A program made the translations under genes and the position numbers. The notes under the pieces are model-generated. The model made no database searches. It saw nothing but the letters and a program-made list of their open reading frames with translations, and was not told where the DNA came from. Source: Tolypothrix bouteillei VB521301 (GTDB lineage: Bacteria > Cyanobacteriota > Cyanobacteriia > Cyanobacteriales > Nostocaceae). Taken from it: 64,000 nucleotides of DNA. Location: NCBI RefSeq assembly GCF_000760695.4, contig NZ_JHEG04000001.1, positions 1,768,717 through 1,832,716 on the forward strand, given 5' to 3'. Shown here piece after piece: positions 25,843 through 35,634 of this stretch (positions within the stretch are counted from its first letter, which is position 1; each line of letters opens with the position of its first letter).

Positions 25843-26745
25843 TTACATCTCCATGAGGTTGTTGCTAGAAAGTAAGATTTCTTGCCTTTCGGTGAAACTC
25901 ATGGCAATTCCCTTTTCATAGTATGCAGCTTCATTGATAAATATGGGATAAACAGTGGATTCTCCCGTATAAGGAATGTCTTGACCATCAAAAGTCAGAA
26001 ACATTGGATCGCCAGGATGAAGTGGTTGGTAATCTCTAAACTGAAGCCGAGGATGAATCATTGCTTGAATTTCTCCCCTCTCATTTCTCGGATAATCTAC
26101 ATTACTGGTAATAAGATAAACAGTGACTGTACTGGGAGATTGTGGTACTGTTCCTTGGTTGCTAGCTTCTAAATAATTCAAGATAGTACATACAAGTTCT
26201 TCAGTTTTTTGAAACCATTCTGCACTCAAAACACTTTGTGCAACCGGACCTACCTCAATAACAAAGCCTAATTCACAAAGAGAACGGAGAAAACTACTTT
26301 CTTTATCGGAAGCAGGACAGGACACTTTTACCAATGGGTTCACCGAACTTAAGTAAGCTCCCAAGTTAAGTAAGAAAGGATGCTTGTTTTGCAAAATAAT
26401 GCTGAGTCCCATGTTTGTAGTTGTCGAGTGTAAATCCATAATGACATCTACTTGGGAGTTCCCTTTTGGGACTAAAAGTTGTTGTATGTTTTTTGCGCGA
26501 GTGTCTTCGTAACTAGATAAAGTTGTATCCTGTAAGTCTTGCTTCAAAAAACAACGATTTAAGTCTTTTTCAATATATCGCCTGCGTTCTTCAAAAGCTC
26601 TGGGATTTCCCAATAATGTTAATGTTTGAAAACTAGGGCGTTGAATTAAAGCAGGATCTTTTTCAAATTTTTTGATTAAATAGACTCCTGTAAATTCATT
26701 TCCATGGGTTCCGCCCACTATTGCAACCCGTTTAATTTTAGTCAT
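25843..26745 (-). CDS. Aspartoacylase
   Basis: A 300-residue M14-type zinc amidohydrolase that releases acetate (or another acyl group) from N-acyl-aspartate. Zinc ligands H14 and E17 lie in GGTHGNE, and H106 in DLHSTTT. The expected catalytic glutamate is in VIEVGPV (near 168). [12 protein letters not shown] and DLNRCF also match the family. It is convergent with the oxidoreductase, with only 16 bases between stops. Confidence 0.9.
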   Translation of the reverse strand: MTKIKRVAIVGGTHGNEFTGVYLIKKFEKDPALIQRPSFQTLTLLGNPRAFEERRRYIEKDLNRCFLKQDLQDTTLSSYEDTRAKNIQQLLVPKGNSQVDVIMDLHSTTTNMGLSIILQNKHPFLLNLGAYLSSVNPLVKVSCPASDKESSFLRSLCELGFVIEVGPVAQSVLSAEWFQKTEELVCTILNYLEASNQGTVPQSPSTVTVYLITSNVDYPRNERGEIQAMIHPRLQFRDYQPLHPGDPMFLTFDGQDIPYTGESTVYPIFINEAAYYEKGIAMSFTERQEILLSSNNLMEM

Positions 26746-26813
26746 AAGTTATGCAATCCAGAACTTTTCTTCAAGTATATAAACATATACGAAGAAAGTT
26801 CAGCACCCGATCT

Positions 26814-26838
26814 CTCCGACTTCTTCAAGAAGTCGGAG
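26814..26838. repeat. CTCCGACTTCTT palindrome downstream of the dioxygenase gene
   Basis: Perfect 12-base arms around a single central base, twelve bases past the stop at 26851 (minus strand). A variant of the same palindrome occurs at 63507-63531. It may act as a 3' hairpin, but no T run follows. Confidence 0.6.
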
Positions 26839-26850
26839 ATCTGGCAAATG

Positions 26851-27693
26851 TTAATTTTTACACAAGACTTGTGGTTTGGGGAAAGTATCGTCCCAATATT
26901 GAGTACACAATTCCGGGCGTTGCGGGGGATTAGCAGTATAAACAAAAAACAGCGCTGACCTATCTTGTGTTCTTAAAGTTCCATGGTGTAAAGCACGTCG
27001 CGGATCTACAAAAATAACTGTACCTGCGGGTCCGGGACACGATTTCCAGTACTTTTTAGGAATAATTTCTTGCACCTGTTCATCGTTAATGCCTACGTAA
27101 TTAGACCTCCACAGTTTGTAATAAAGTCGGTAATAATTCAAGCTAGGCGCTGAGGTTAAAGATAAGGGGATATACTCAAAAGGTCCGTGATGCTCTTCTA
27201 CATCAGTTAAATAAATAATAATTTTGATAATACGGCGGTCTTCGGAATCTTTATGCCAAAGAAGAGTTCCAAATTGGTTCTCGTTAGGAAAGTCTTTACG
27301 CAAATGGACCCCGTGAAAGGCAATTGGAAGTCCAATATAGTTTTCAATTATGGAGAGTAGTCTTTTTTCCTTTCCCCATTGAGAAAACTCTGGAAAATCT
27401 GTCATCGTATAAATTTGCGGTAATCTTTCCGTTTTACCTGTTTGATTTACCGATAACATCCCAGACAGATGCTCATCTGATGCTTTGAGAAGTGTGGAAG
27501 TAGTGCTTATACCCAATTCTTCAAGAGAGGTCACATAAGCTCCCTCTGTTTTGAGAGCATCTACAATTTTGCGATCGCGCTCTTCTAACACAGGGACTTT
27601 TCCTGCGTACTTAATAAGCTCTGTCTTGTAAATTAATTCAGACTGTAAGTCATTGACTTTTCTTTTAATTTGATTTGCAATGTTGTTAATCAT
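26851..27693 (-). CDS. Fe(II)/2-oxoglutarate dioxygenase, phytanoyl-CoA dioxygenase-like
   Basis: A 280-residue oxygenase with a complete facial triad: H147 and D149 (LLWHKDSED) and H236 or H237 (RRALHHGTLR), with R241 for 2-oxoglutarate. The first 75 residues are helical and not part of the core. Such enzymes hydroxylate small molecules, lipids or glycans. The GT2 glycosyltransferase just upstream on the same strand (38-base gap) suggests a joint role in making a modified glycan or glycolipid; that is inference. Confidence 0.72.
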   Translation of the reverse strand: MINNIANQIKRKVNDLQSELIYKTELIKYAGKVPVLEERDRKIVDALKTEGAYVTSLEELGISTTSTLLKASDEHLSGMLSVNQTGKTERLPQIYTMTDFPEFSQWGKEKRLLSIIENYIGLPIAFHGVHLRKDFPNENQFGTLLWHKDSEDRRIIKIIIYLTDVEEHHGPFEYIPLSLTSAPSLNYYRLYYKLWRSNYVGINDEQVQEIIPKKYWKSCPGPAGTVIFVDPRRALHHGTLRTQDRSALFFVYTANPPQRPELCTQYWDDTFPKPQVLCKN

Positions 27694-27730
27694 GACGTAA
27701 GTGTTAGCTAAAGTGCATATTTTTGGTTTT

Positions 27731-28759
27731 TTAGTTTATAGATGATACCCCATTTTTAGACAAACTCTTAGTGGATAACTCAGCATATTCTCCTACAGAC
27801 ATCTCCCGATTACCCATTATATCTAAAACAGATAAAACAACTAGAGTAAAGAAGGGAACAACAGTCTTTATCGTAAACATGGGCCATCTTCTCAATGCAC
27901 CAAAGAGCACTTTCCAGTTAGCTTCTTGGAAGCTCCTCCAAACCATTTGCCTGCAATATTGCTTGGAATAGCCGTTTTGTTCCAGTTTCATCAACACTTC
28001 AGTTATATGTTTGTATTGCATTAATAGTGCTGACTTTTGTTCTTTCTGCCAATAGCTTACCCCAACAATACATTCTACGTAAGTCTTTTTAGTTACGATG
28101 ACTCTACCGTTAGCAGCACAGTAACCTGCTATGTACGCTAAAGATATCCAGTTTTGTGCAGCGTCTTCCCATTTTTGAAGAGCACTTTGCACCAAATCGG
28201 TTCTGTATATAGAAGCTGTTAGAAAAATGACTGCTCCCACGCTCTTAGTAAAACAGTGTTCAAAGACAGCTTTTCCGTCGCGATCGCCATTTTCACTATC
28301 AATATCAAACCAACGATTTCCAATTATTGTAGGTGGATGAACTGGTTCGCCAGTTGTTTTGTTACGACCGGAAAAATTAAGAAATAAGAGTGATAAGTCC
28401 TCATATTTTTTAATTTTTTCAAAAATATACGGTACTGCTTCATTTTCAATTGGATCGTCATCTCCAATTGCCCAAACATATTTTGTTTTTGCAGATTTTA
28501 GACAGTTTATGATATTAGGCATTACACCTAAATTCTCAGGATTTTTATTGGCATTAAATGTAATATGATTGAGTTTTGTCTGCCACTTTTTAATAATTTC
28601 TTGAGTATTGTCAGTGGAACAATTATCCGAAACGTAAATTTCACACTCAGATTCAAAACCTTGAATGGCTTGAGCAATCCATGCCAATTGGCGGTCAAGT
28701 AATTCTGCGCGATTGTAAGTGGGTATAGCGATAGTCAGTAATTTATTCACAGTTTTCAC
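27731..28759 (-). CDS. Glycosyltransferase family 2
   Basis: A 342-residue GT-A enzyme. The N-terminal TIAIPTYNRAELLDRQL and YVSDNCSTDNTQEI motifs are typical, and the metal-binding acidic cluster is IGDDDP (about 98-103). A hydrophobic stretch near the C-terminus (about 300-316) may associate with the membrane. Donor and acceptor are unknown. It is followed by the 2-oxoglutarate dioxygenase on the same strand. Confidence 0.82.
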   Translation of the reverse strand: MKTVNKLLTIAIPTYNRAELLDRQLAWIAQAIQGFESECEIYVSDNCSTDNTQEIIKKWQTKLNHITFNANKNPENLGVMPNIINCLKSAKTKYVWAIGDDDPIENEAVPYIFEKIKKYEDLSLLFLNFSGRNKTTGEPVHPPTIIGNRWFDIDSENGDRDGKAVFEHCFTKSVGAVIFLTASIYRTDLVQSALQKWEDAAQNWISLAYIAGYCAANGRVIVTKKTYVECIVGVSYWQKEQKSALLMQYKHITEVLMKLEQNGYSKQYCRQMVWRSFQEANWKVLFGALRRWPMFTIKTVVPFFTLVVLSVLDIMGNREMSVGEYAELSTKSLSKNGVSSIN

Positions 28760-29305
28760 GGTTGGTGATAAGTACTCTTGAATCCCATGTTTAGAGACTA
28801 GCTCTGATTTTTGCTATATCTCACAATAGAAGCAATTGAAATAGGAAATCATTAACTGATAGTTTTTAGAGTTATTCAGTTATGTTATACGTAATTTCCC
28901 CATTGCTATATGAAAGCTTACAATTCTCACTTAACAAATCTGTGTAAATTCTATGACGAAAATGTGACAAGTTGTTGATTTCAAAAAATATTTTTTTATA
29001 TTTTTAGTAAAAAAATTAACTTTATAATACTATCTTTGAGATTAATTTCTGATGTTAATAACCCGATTTTTATTAAATTTTCTGTAAAGAAGTTTCTAGA
29101 ATGTAATATTTTTAAAGTAGTAAAAAGAAAATCTGTAAAAATACTGAGTTAAATTTTCTGTAAAGAAGTTTCCAGAATGTAATATTTTTAAAGTAGTAAA
29201 GAGAAAATCTGTAAAAATACTGAGTCTTTAATTCATCTAATTTTTGCTGAAATAGCTTTGCTGTAGTAAGTTATAAATGGAAAAACCCCGATACTTAGAC
29301 AAAAA
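28760..29305. other. Divergent intergenic region with a tandem duplication
   Basis: About 545 A/T-rich bases between the GT2 gene (minus) and the BaeS-like kinase (plus). The only structure seen is the 76-base duplication at 29073-29225. Confidence 0.5.
29073..29225. repeat. Recent tandem duplication, two copies of 76 bp
   Basis: The 76-base unit beginning TTAAATTTTCTGTAAAG repeats directly. The copies differ at only two visible positions (TCTAGA/TCCAGA and AAAAGA/AAGAGA). It lies about 80 bases upstream of the kinase start and so may duplicate regulatory sequence. Confidence 0.9.
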
Positions 29306-30397
29306 GTGAGTAAGGTTAGCCTGCGATCGCGATTACTTTTTTCCCACGTTCTTGTCATGTTAGTAGGCTTGAGCACCCTAGTTATGGTAGGCAGGTTCTT
29401 CTCGCCCCAACTGTTTGGATTGCATTTAAAGTCTCTAGAGGGTAGGGGATTTGACTTAAGTAAAATTCGGCATGAATTAGTTGAGGAGTTTGAAACAGCC
29501 TGGAACAGAGGAGCTTGGTGCTCTATATTAATAGGTGCAACTGTCGCAAGTGGCTTAAGTTATCTAGTTGCCCGACGAATTGTACAACCTCTCAATCAAA
29601 TGGAAAAAATTACTCGGCAATTCGCACAGGGAGATTTAAAAGCGCGAATACCTGAAAATGAGATTCCAGAGTTAAACCGTCTTGCCATCAGCTTCAATAG
29701 AATGGCAGCTAATCTTGAAGGTGTGGAACAGCGCCGTCGAGAACTTATAGGAGACTTAACCCATGAACTTCGTACCCCACTGACAATTTTAGAGGGATAC
29801 TTGGAGGGTTTGGCAGATGGTACAATTGAGCCTTCGGTAGAAGTTTTTCAGAGATTGGCTAGGGAAACAACGCGATTGCATCGGTTAGTTGATGATACAC
29901 AAGAACTTTCTAAAGCAGAAGCAGGATATTTACCTATCAATATACAACCTGTTAATTTATATCCATTGTTTCTGTCTTTGATTCAGCGCTTCTCGGATCA
30001 ACTTTTAGAAGAAGGTCCGGTGTTACGTTTGGATTGTCCGCTCAATCTTCCCCTAGTCTCTGCCGATCCCGAAAGAGTTGAGCAAATTTTGGTAAACCTT
30101 CTTGGCAATGCAATCCGTTACACTCCTAAAGGTACCATAATGATAAGAGTTTGGAGCGAATCTCCTAAATTATGGATTGCAGTTATTGATACAGGGCAGG
30201 GCATTAGTCCAGAGGATCTACCCTTTGTGTTTGACCGCTTTTGGCGATCGGATCGTTCTCGTGTTCTCAGCCCTGGAGGTACTGGAATTGGTTTAGCTAT
30301 CTCGCACCGTCTTGTTGAGTTACAAGGAGGCGAGATCCAGGTACAGAGCAAGCTAGATGAGGGAAGCACATTCCAATTCTCGTTGCCATTGGTTTGA
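29306..30397 (+). CDS. BaeS-like membrane sensor histidine kinase
   Basis: A 363-residue classical kinase. Membrane helices lie at about 9-30 and 70-89 with a short periplasmic loop, followed by a HAMP domain (90-142). H153 is in GDLTHELRTPL. ATPase motifs follow: N in VNLLGNAIRYTP, DTGQGI, FDRFWRSD and GTGIGLAIS. All are intact. The start codon is GTG. No response regulator gene is adjacent, so it is an orphan by position. Confidence 0.88.
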   Translation: MSKVSLRSRLLFSHVLVMLVGLSTLVMVGRFFSPQLFGLHLKSLEGRGFDLSKIRHELVEEFETAWNRGAWCSILIGATVASGLSYLVARRIVQPLNQMEKITRQFAQGDLKARIPENEIPELNRLAISFNRMAANLEGVEQRRRELIGDLTHELRTPLTILEGYLEGLADGTIEPSVEVFQRLARETTRLHRLVDDTQELSKAEAGYLPINIQPVNLYPLFLSLIQRFSDQLLEEGPVLRLDCPLNLPLVSADPERVEQILVNLLGNAIRYTPKGTIMIRVWSESPKLWIAVIDTGQGISPEDLPFVFDRFWRSDRSRVLSPGGTGIGLAISHRLVELQGGEIQVQSKLDEGSTFQFSLPLV

Positions 30398-30539
30398 AAA
30401 CAGGTATGAGGGGATAGAGGTTAGTGCTTGGGGACGATTCAATAGAAAAGGCAGAGATAAAGGGCGGAAGAGATTTATTACTTTTGCCTTCGCTCTAAAT
30501 TTAACTTAATAGCTAATGATTTAGGATTGCTATAGTAGT

Positions 30540-31304
30540 TCAATGTATGTGATTGTGGATAATATCATCAATCATGGCTTCTACATTCGTGTCATAGAGA
30601 TCTGATTCTGTCAAATAAAACCTTACAAAGCGCTCATCAACATTAAACGCTTCATCCAACCAACCCTTAAAGCCACGGGCCCGTTTGTCAATCTCCATTA
30701 AAACTTCTAGTTCATGGGGGCTTAAGTTAAAAATAATTTCTAACTCATCTAATTGAGTTCTGTAGTTTCCTACAGGACGAAACTCAAACTCTTGCACAAA
30801 AGGATAAGCCCCACCAAAACGATCGGCGTATTCGCACTCTACTTTATGGAGGTGAAAACCCAGTTTCTCTACTGCTTCGAGAACTCTATGTACTAAAGGG
30901 TGAGGTCTAACTTCCAACGCATCCCTGTCTTTAGGGTTGATAGCAGTTTTAATGTCCAATCCCGTTCTCACATAAACAGGAGTACCCCCCAAACTAAGTG
31001 GCATTTCATAGGGAAGTTGGAGTGAAAATGGTACAACAAATTCCTCTTTTGGTTGAATGCTCAATCGCTCCAATAAACGATAGTTAACCATCACGCATTC
31101 TTCATGATAAGTAGAGTCTTCTGTTTCGCGCTTGTACTCAGTCGCCAATTTCAAGTAAATATCATCAATATTTTGCGCGACATCTCCACCAATAATATGA
31201 ACTTCACCCTCTAGCAAATCACCAGGCACAACGGAATCATTAAACAAGCGTGTATCAACTTTTGCAGCACCAATACCTACACTTGCTAAAAACTTTTTAA
31301 ACAT
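30540..31304 (-). CDS. Spo0M (SpoOM) family arrestin-like protein
   Basis: A 254-residue protein of the Spo0M family with an arrestin-like beta sandwich: VVPGDLLEGEVHIIGG near the start, then EEFVVPFSLQLPYEMPLS and FKGWLDEAFNVDER near the end. In Bacillus, Spo0M affects sporulation and cell-division control; the cyanobacterial role is unknown. The start codon lies about 11 bases from an AATTATG heptamer array. Confidence 0.82.
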   Translation of the reverse strand: MFKKFLASVGIGAAKVDTRLFNDSVVPGDLLEGEVHIIGGDVAQNIDDIYLKLATEYKRETEDSTYHEECVMVNYRLLERLSIQPKEEFVVPFSLQLPYEMPLSLGGTPVYVRTGLDIKTAINPKDRDALEVRPHPLVHRVLEAVEKLGFHLHKVECEYADRFGGAYPFVQEFEFRPVGNYRTQLDELEIIFNLSPHELEVLMEIDKRARGFKGWLDEAFNVDERFVRFYLTESDLYDTNVEAMIDDIIHNHIH

Positions 31305-31314
31305 AGAAGGAAGG

Positions 31315-31579
31315 ATTATGAATTATGAATTATGAATTATGAAGTTTAGCCTGTATGGAACTAATTTCTTTCATATATTAAACCTAGCTTAACTGACCAA
31401 TCCCTAATTTGTCTGTAATGATATTGTTAAATTTTCAATTATGAGATAAACATACCCATCACCCCAGCCCTTCTACCTCAATGGAGTTGAGTGTAAGGAT
31501 GCTCTCTTGTCTGGGAAGAGGTAAGGGTTAGGGAAAACTCTTTTTTCATAATTCATAATTTATAATTCATAATTCATAA
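31315..31579. repeat. Paired, inverted AATTATG heptamer arrays
   Basis: ATTATGA copies at about 31317-31344 face complementary CATAATT copies at about 31547-31579. The region between has no gene. The two arrays could pair into a long stem. They lie on the upstream side of spo0M and the downstream side of psbC. Confidence 0.75.
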
Positions 31580-31610
31580 AAAAAAGCTCCTGCTTTGAAG
31601 CAGAAGCTTT
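31577..31610 (-). terminator. Intrinsic terminator of psbDC
   Basis: On the minus strand, AAGCTTCTGCTT-CAA-AGCAGGAGCTT forms a stem with one mismatch and is followed by eight T residues, 30 bases past the psbC stop. Confidence 0.82.
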
Positions 31611-31639
31611 AACCCGATTATCAGTGATGAAAGAATTTA

Positions 31640-33028
31640 TTAATCAAGATCTCCCATGAACAATACGGGCTCAGTTTCACGGTCAATTCCCTTCTCGAAA
31701 CCGCCAGCAGCTGCACGAGCGCGACCAGCATGCCATAGGTGACCTACTAAGAAGAAGAATGCCAGTACAAAGTGAGAAGTCGCCAACCAAGCACGAGGAG
31801 ATACGTAGTTGAAGGAGTTGATCTCTGTTGCTACACCACCTACGGAGTTCAGAGAACCCAAAGGAGCGTGAGTCATGTACTCAGCAGCACGACGAGCTTG
31901 CCATGGTTGAATGTCGTTCTTGATTTTGTCTAAGTCAAGACCGTTAGGTCCTCTTAGAGGTTCCAGCCAAGGACCTCTGAAATCCCAGAAGCGCATGGTT
32001 TCACCACCAAAGATGATTTCACCTGTAGGAGAGCGCATCAGGTATTTACCAAGACCCGTTGGACCTTGAGCGGAACCAACGTTAGCACCCAAACGTTGGT
32101 CGCGGATGAGGAAGGTCAAAGCTTGAGCTTGAGACGCTTCAGCACCAGTAGGACCGTAGAATTCGCTTGGGTAAACAGTGTTGTTGAACCAAACCATACA
32201 GGAAGCGATAAAGCCCATTAAGGACAAAGCGCCCAAGCTGTAGGAGAGGTAAGCTTCACCAGACCAAATTGAAGCGCGGCGAGACCAGCCGAAAGGTTTG
32301 GTGAGAATGTGGAAGATACCACCTGCGATGCAGATGAAACCAACCCAAATGTGACCGCCAACAACGTCTTCTAGGTTATCAACGCTGACAATCCAACCTT
32401 CACCACCGAAGGGTGACTTCAGTATATAACCGAAGATCACAGCAGGATTCAGTGTTGGGTTAGTAATAACACGAACGTCACCACCACCAGGTGCCCAAGT
32501 GTCATACAAACCGCCAAAGAACATCGCTTTTAGTACCAACAGCAGAGCGCCACATCCCAAGATGATGAGATGGAAACCGATAATGTTGGTCATCTTGTTC
32601 TTGTCTTTCCAGTCGTAACCGAAGAAAGAAGAATACTCTTCTAGGGTTTCTGGACCTCGGATGGCATGATAGATACCGCCAAAACCAAGTACTGCCGAAG
32701 AAATAAGGTGCAATACACCAACGACAAAGTAGGGGAAGGTATCAATAACTTCACCACCAGGACCAACACCCCAACCAAGGGTTGCTAGGTGAGGTAGCAG
32801 GATTAAGCCCTGCTCGTACATGGGCTTTTCAGGAATGAAGTGAGCAACCTCAAACAAGGTCATTGCTCCAGCCCAGAAAACAATCAAACCAGAATGGGCA
32901 ACGTGAGCACCCAAAAGTTTACCGGAGAGGTTAATGAGACGGGCGTTACCAGCCCACCAAGCAAAACCGGTGGAGTCTTGGTCGCGTCCTGCGCCCATCA
33001 CTGCAGGTCTATTAGAGAGCGTTACCAC
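31640..33028 (-). CDS. psbC: Photosystem II CP43 chlorophyll protein
   Basis: The CP43 inner antenna protein (462 residues) of photosystem II, with six thylakoid-membrane helices and the large lumenal loop carrying the manganese-cluster ligand glutamate ([14 protein letters not shown]). The start is the GTG at 33026-33028 (protein beginning [12 protein letters not shown]), as usual for psbC, although the frame is open further upstream. It overlaps psbD by 17 bases, a classical translationally linked pair. The sequence is fully intact. Confidence 0.95.
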   Translation of the reverse strand: MVTLSNRPAVMGAGRDQDSTGFAWWAGNARLINLSGKLLGAHVAHSGLIVFWAGAMTLFEVAHFIPEKPMYEQGLILLPHLATLGWGVGPGGEVIDTFPYFVVGVLHLISSAVLGFGGIYHAIRGPETLEEYSSFFGYDWKDKNKMTNIIGFHLIILGCGALLLVLKAMFFGGLYDTWAPGGGDVRVITNPTLNPAVIFGYILKSPFGGEGWIVSVDNLEDVVGGHIWVGFICIAGGIFHILTKPFGWSRRASIWSGEAYLSYSLGALSLMGFIASCMVWFNNTVYPSEFYGPTGAEASQAQALTFLIRDQRLGANVGSAQGPTGLGKYLMRSPTGEIIFGGETMRFWDFRGPWLEPLRGPNGLDLDKIKNDIQPWQARRAAEYMTHAPLGSLNSVGGVATEINSFNYVSPRAWLATSHFVLAFFFLVGHLWHAGRARAAAGGFEKGIDRETEPVLFMGDLD

Positions 33029-34070
33029 GGGGCAGTACCTCTTCAGGGAATACAAATTTTTCGTGAGGCTGGTCTTGAGGAGCCATCCAAGCGCGGATAC
33101 CCTCGTTCAGCAAAATGTTTTTGGTATAGAATGTTTCAAATTCTGGGTCTTCTGCCGCACGCAATTCTTGCGACACGAAGTCATATGCTCGCAGGTTAAG
33201 TGCCAAACCGACAATCCCAACAGCACTCATCCACAGACCTGTCACTGGTACAAACAACATGAAGAAGTGCAACCAGCGCTTGTTGGAGAACGCAATCCCG
33301 AAAATCTGTGACCAGAAACGGTTTGCTGTCACCATGGAGTAGGTTTCTTCTGCTTGGGTGGGGTTGAAGGCGCGGAATGTGTTCGAGCCTTCGCCGTCTT
33401 CAAACAGAGTATTTTCTACTGTTGCTCCGTGGATCGCACACAGCAGCGCTCCACCGAGTACACCAGCCACTCCCATCATGTGGAATGGGTTGAGTGTCCA
33501 GTTGTGGAACCCTTGCAAGAACAGCAAGAAGCGGAAGATCGCTGCGACGCCAAAGCTTGGTGCAAAGAACCAGGATGATTGTCCCAAGGGGTACATCAAG
33601 AATACGCTCACGAACACTGCTATCGGCGCGGAAAACGCGATCGCATTGTATGGACGAATCCCTACGAGTCTGGCGATTTCAAACTGTCTGAGCATGAACC
33701 CGATCAGACCGAAGGCTCCGTGTAGCGCTACGAAGGGCCACAACCCCCCAAGCTGACACCAACGGGTGAAATCTCCTTGTGCTTCTGGTCCCCACAGCAG
33801 TAACAACGAATGTCCCATGCTGTCTGCTGGTGTGGATACTGCTACTGTCAGGAAGTTACATCCTTCCAAGTAGGAGGACGCCAAGCCGTGTGTATACCAG
33901 CTTGTTACGAATGTTGTACCGGTCAGCCAACCGCCGAGGGCGAGGAATGCACAGGGAAACAACAGTATCCCCGACCAACCTACGAATACGAAACGGTCGC
34001 GCTTCAACCAGTCGTCTAGAACGTCAAACCACCCTCTTGTACTGGGGGCGCGTCCAACTGCGATGGTCAT
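33012..34070 (-). CDS. psbD: Photosystem II D2 protein
   Basis: The D2 reaction-centre protein, 352 residues, full length. It starts [21 protein letters not shown] and ends [10 protein letters not shown]. Chlorophyll, iron and quinone ligand segments are intact, including [13 protein letters not shown] and [27 protein letters not shown] Shine-Dalgarno lies 10 bases before the ATG. The psbC start lies inside its last codons. Coding bias is stronger than in the neighbours, as expected for a highly expressed gene. Confidence 0.97.
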   Translation of the reverse strand: MTIAVGRAPSTRGWFDVLDDWLKRDRFVFVGWSGILLFPCAFLALGGWLTGTTFVTSWYTHGLASSYLEGCNFLTVAVSTPADSMGHSLLLLWGPEAQGDFTRWCQLGGLWPFVALHGAFGLIGFMLRQFEIARLVGIRPYNAIAFSAPIAVFVSVFLMYPLGQSSWFFAPSFGVAAIFRFLLFLQGFHNWTLNPFHMMGVAGVLGGALLCAIHGATVENTLFEDGEGSNTFRAFNPTQAEETYSMVTANRFWSQIFGIAFSNKRWLHFFMLFVPVTGLWMSAVGIVGLALNLRAYDFVSQELRAAEDPEFETFYTKNILLNEGIRAWMAPQDQPHEKFVFPEEVLPRGNAL

Positions 34071-34562
34071 TGGACTAAAATCCTCTTTTTTACTAAAATT
34101 GCAACTTTTTGAGGAATTAAGGTTTTGTTTATGACACTGACAGATGCCTCAAAGCAACTGACTATTGTGAGAAACTACTACCTTAAGTAGTTTAAGTCTC
34201 TCATAAAACCTCATTGAGGTTGCTTACACTAGTGTCACAACAGTTTCTACCAGTTGGTAATCCATCTTGCAGAAACTTAATGATTCTTAACTTATCACAT
34301 TAGTTCGGCTTTGTGCTCGATTAACACTTAAAAATTAGGTATAAAGCACAAATCCTCTACTTATGATTAATATCAGAATTTTTACAATCTGACACAACTT
34401 TTCTCAGAAATCTCACAAAACTTGCAATACACGTGCTCCAGTGGCAGACTGGAGAAAAGGAGCACCCAAATTAGGGAAAAGCTGTTTGCAAGAGGCGAAA
34501 GTTTACACCCTAGCCCCTAACCCCCAATTCCTGACCCCTGAATTAGAAGGTAGTTCAGTTCG
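34071..34562. promoter_or_regulatory. Divergent psbD/ycf4 upstream region
   Basis: About 490 bases hold both promoters. The psbD ribosome binding site is GAGGA at 34081-34085. A perfect 8-base hairpin, AAACTACT-ACCTTA-AGTAGTTT, lies at 34172-34193, about 100 bases before the psbD start, and could be in its leader. A TATAAA lies near 34340 on the ycf4 side. Transcription starts cannot be fixed by eye. Confidence 0.5.
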
Positions 34563-35159
34563 ATGACGGCATCAACAACCATCAACAAAGGCGAGTTCCC
34601 GTCAGAGGGGAACTCTACTTCAAACGTTCTTCATCAAAAGGTTCTCGGTTCCCGTCGGTTCAGTAACTACTGGTGGGCAACTGTAGTCTCAATGGGAGCC
34701 ACAGGCTTTTTGCTAGCTGGAGTTTCAAGTTATCTAAAAGTGAATTTACTTCTAGTAACTGACCCAACGCAACTGGTATTCTATCCCCAAGGATTAGTCA
34801 TGGGGTTGTACGGTTCTGCCGGAATACTATTAGCCCTTTACCTGTGGTTAACAGTTCTTTGGGACATAGGCGGCGGATACAACGATTTCAATCGAGAAAC
34901 AGGAAAAGTAAAAATTTTTCGCTGGGGCTTTCCTGGCAAAAACCGTCGTATAGAAATTGATTGCAGCACGCAAGACGTACAATCAGTTCGAGTAGAAATT
35001 AGAGAAGGCCTTAATCCCCGTCGAGCACTTTACTTACGCGTTAAGGGTCGTCGAGACATTCCTTTATCGCCAGTCGGTCAACCCATCGCATTGCAAGAGT
35101 TGGAAACTCAAGGCGCTCAATTGGCACGCTTTTTGGAAGTACCTTTGGAAGGACTGTAG
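34563..35159 (+). CDS. ycf4: Photosystem I assembly protein Ycf4
   Basis: A 198-residue thylakoid-membrane protein that helps assemble photosystem I. Two membrane helices (about 37-60 and 75-98) are followed by a hydrophilic domain with family-typical GGGYNDFNRETG, VKIFRWGFPGKNRRI and VRVEIREGLNPRRALYLR. It is complete, and divergent from psbD. An STRR array starts two bases after its stop. Confidence 0.93.
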   Translation: MTASTTINKGEFPSEGNSTSNVLHQKVLGSRRFSNYWWATVVSMGATGFLLAGVSSYLKVNLLLVTDPTQLVFYPQGLVMGLYGSAGILLALYLWLTVLWDIGGGYNDFNRETGKVKIFRWGFPGKNRRIEIDCSTQDVQSVRVEIREGLNPRRALYLRVKGRRDIPLSPVGQPIALQELETQGAQLARFLEVPLEGL

Positions 35160-35160
35160 T

Positions 35161-35602
35161 AGCTAATGGCTAATAGCTAATGGCTAATGGCTGATGGCTG
35201 ATATTCAAGATTGCCCTTAGCTCTTCGGCGATTTCCTTAGGGAGACGCTACTCGTTGCTACAGGCTATACCCCAGTCTCCTAGCGTGGAAGACCGCTCTG
35301 GGTATCTCCTATCGGAGACGCGAGACGCTTTCGTCGCCGACGCGACACACTTCGCGATGCGAAGCTATGCCCGTAAGGGCTATACGCTAGTAGCCAAGAC
35401 GCGAGAAACCCCTCCAGGTTCGCCAGTCCCGGTGGTCGCGGGAAACCCCTCCCTTGTTCGCCAGTTGCCAGGGCGCGGGAAACCCCTCCCTTGTTCGCCA
35501 GTTGCCAGGGCGCGGGAAACCCGCCTACAGCACTGGTCTCACCGCCTACAGCACTGGTCTCACATTAGCCATTAGCTATTAGCCATTAGCCATTAGCAAT
35601 TG
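35161..35602. repeat. STRR arrays framing a mosaic of small dispersed repeats
   Basis: TAATGGC heptamers (35161-35203) and their complement (35564-35602) frame about 360 G/C-rich bases. Inside are a 37-base unit GGGAAACCCCTCCC... repeated from 35440 and 35477 (with a third start at 35514), CCGCCTACAGCACTGGTCTCA twice (35521-35562), and a GCCCGTAAGGGC palindrome (35371-35382). An open frame of 106 codons crosses it but is only repeat DNA. Confidence 0.85.
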
Positions 35603-35634
35603 GTAAGATACATTGGTCGCTGCTGTACTTGATA

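Noticed and set aside
33029..33055. Longer psbC start
   Set aside because: The extra residues come from reading psbD codons out of frame; CP43 starts at the GTG at 33026-33028.
32840..34078. Several long plus-strand frames opposite psbD and psbC
   Set aside because: They are shadows of two strongly biased photosystem genes.
35255..35575. 106-codon plus-strand frame
   Set aside because: It lies wholly in a mosaic of small dispersed repeats and tandem units and has no family-like sequence.
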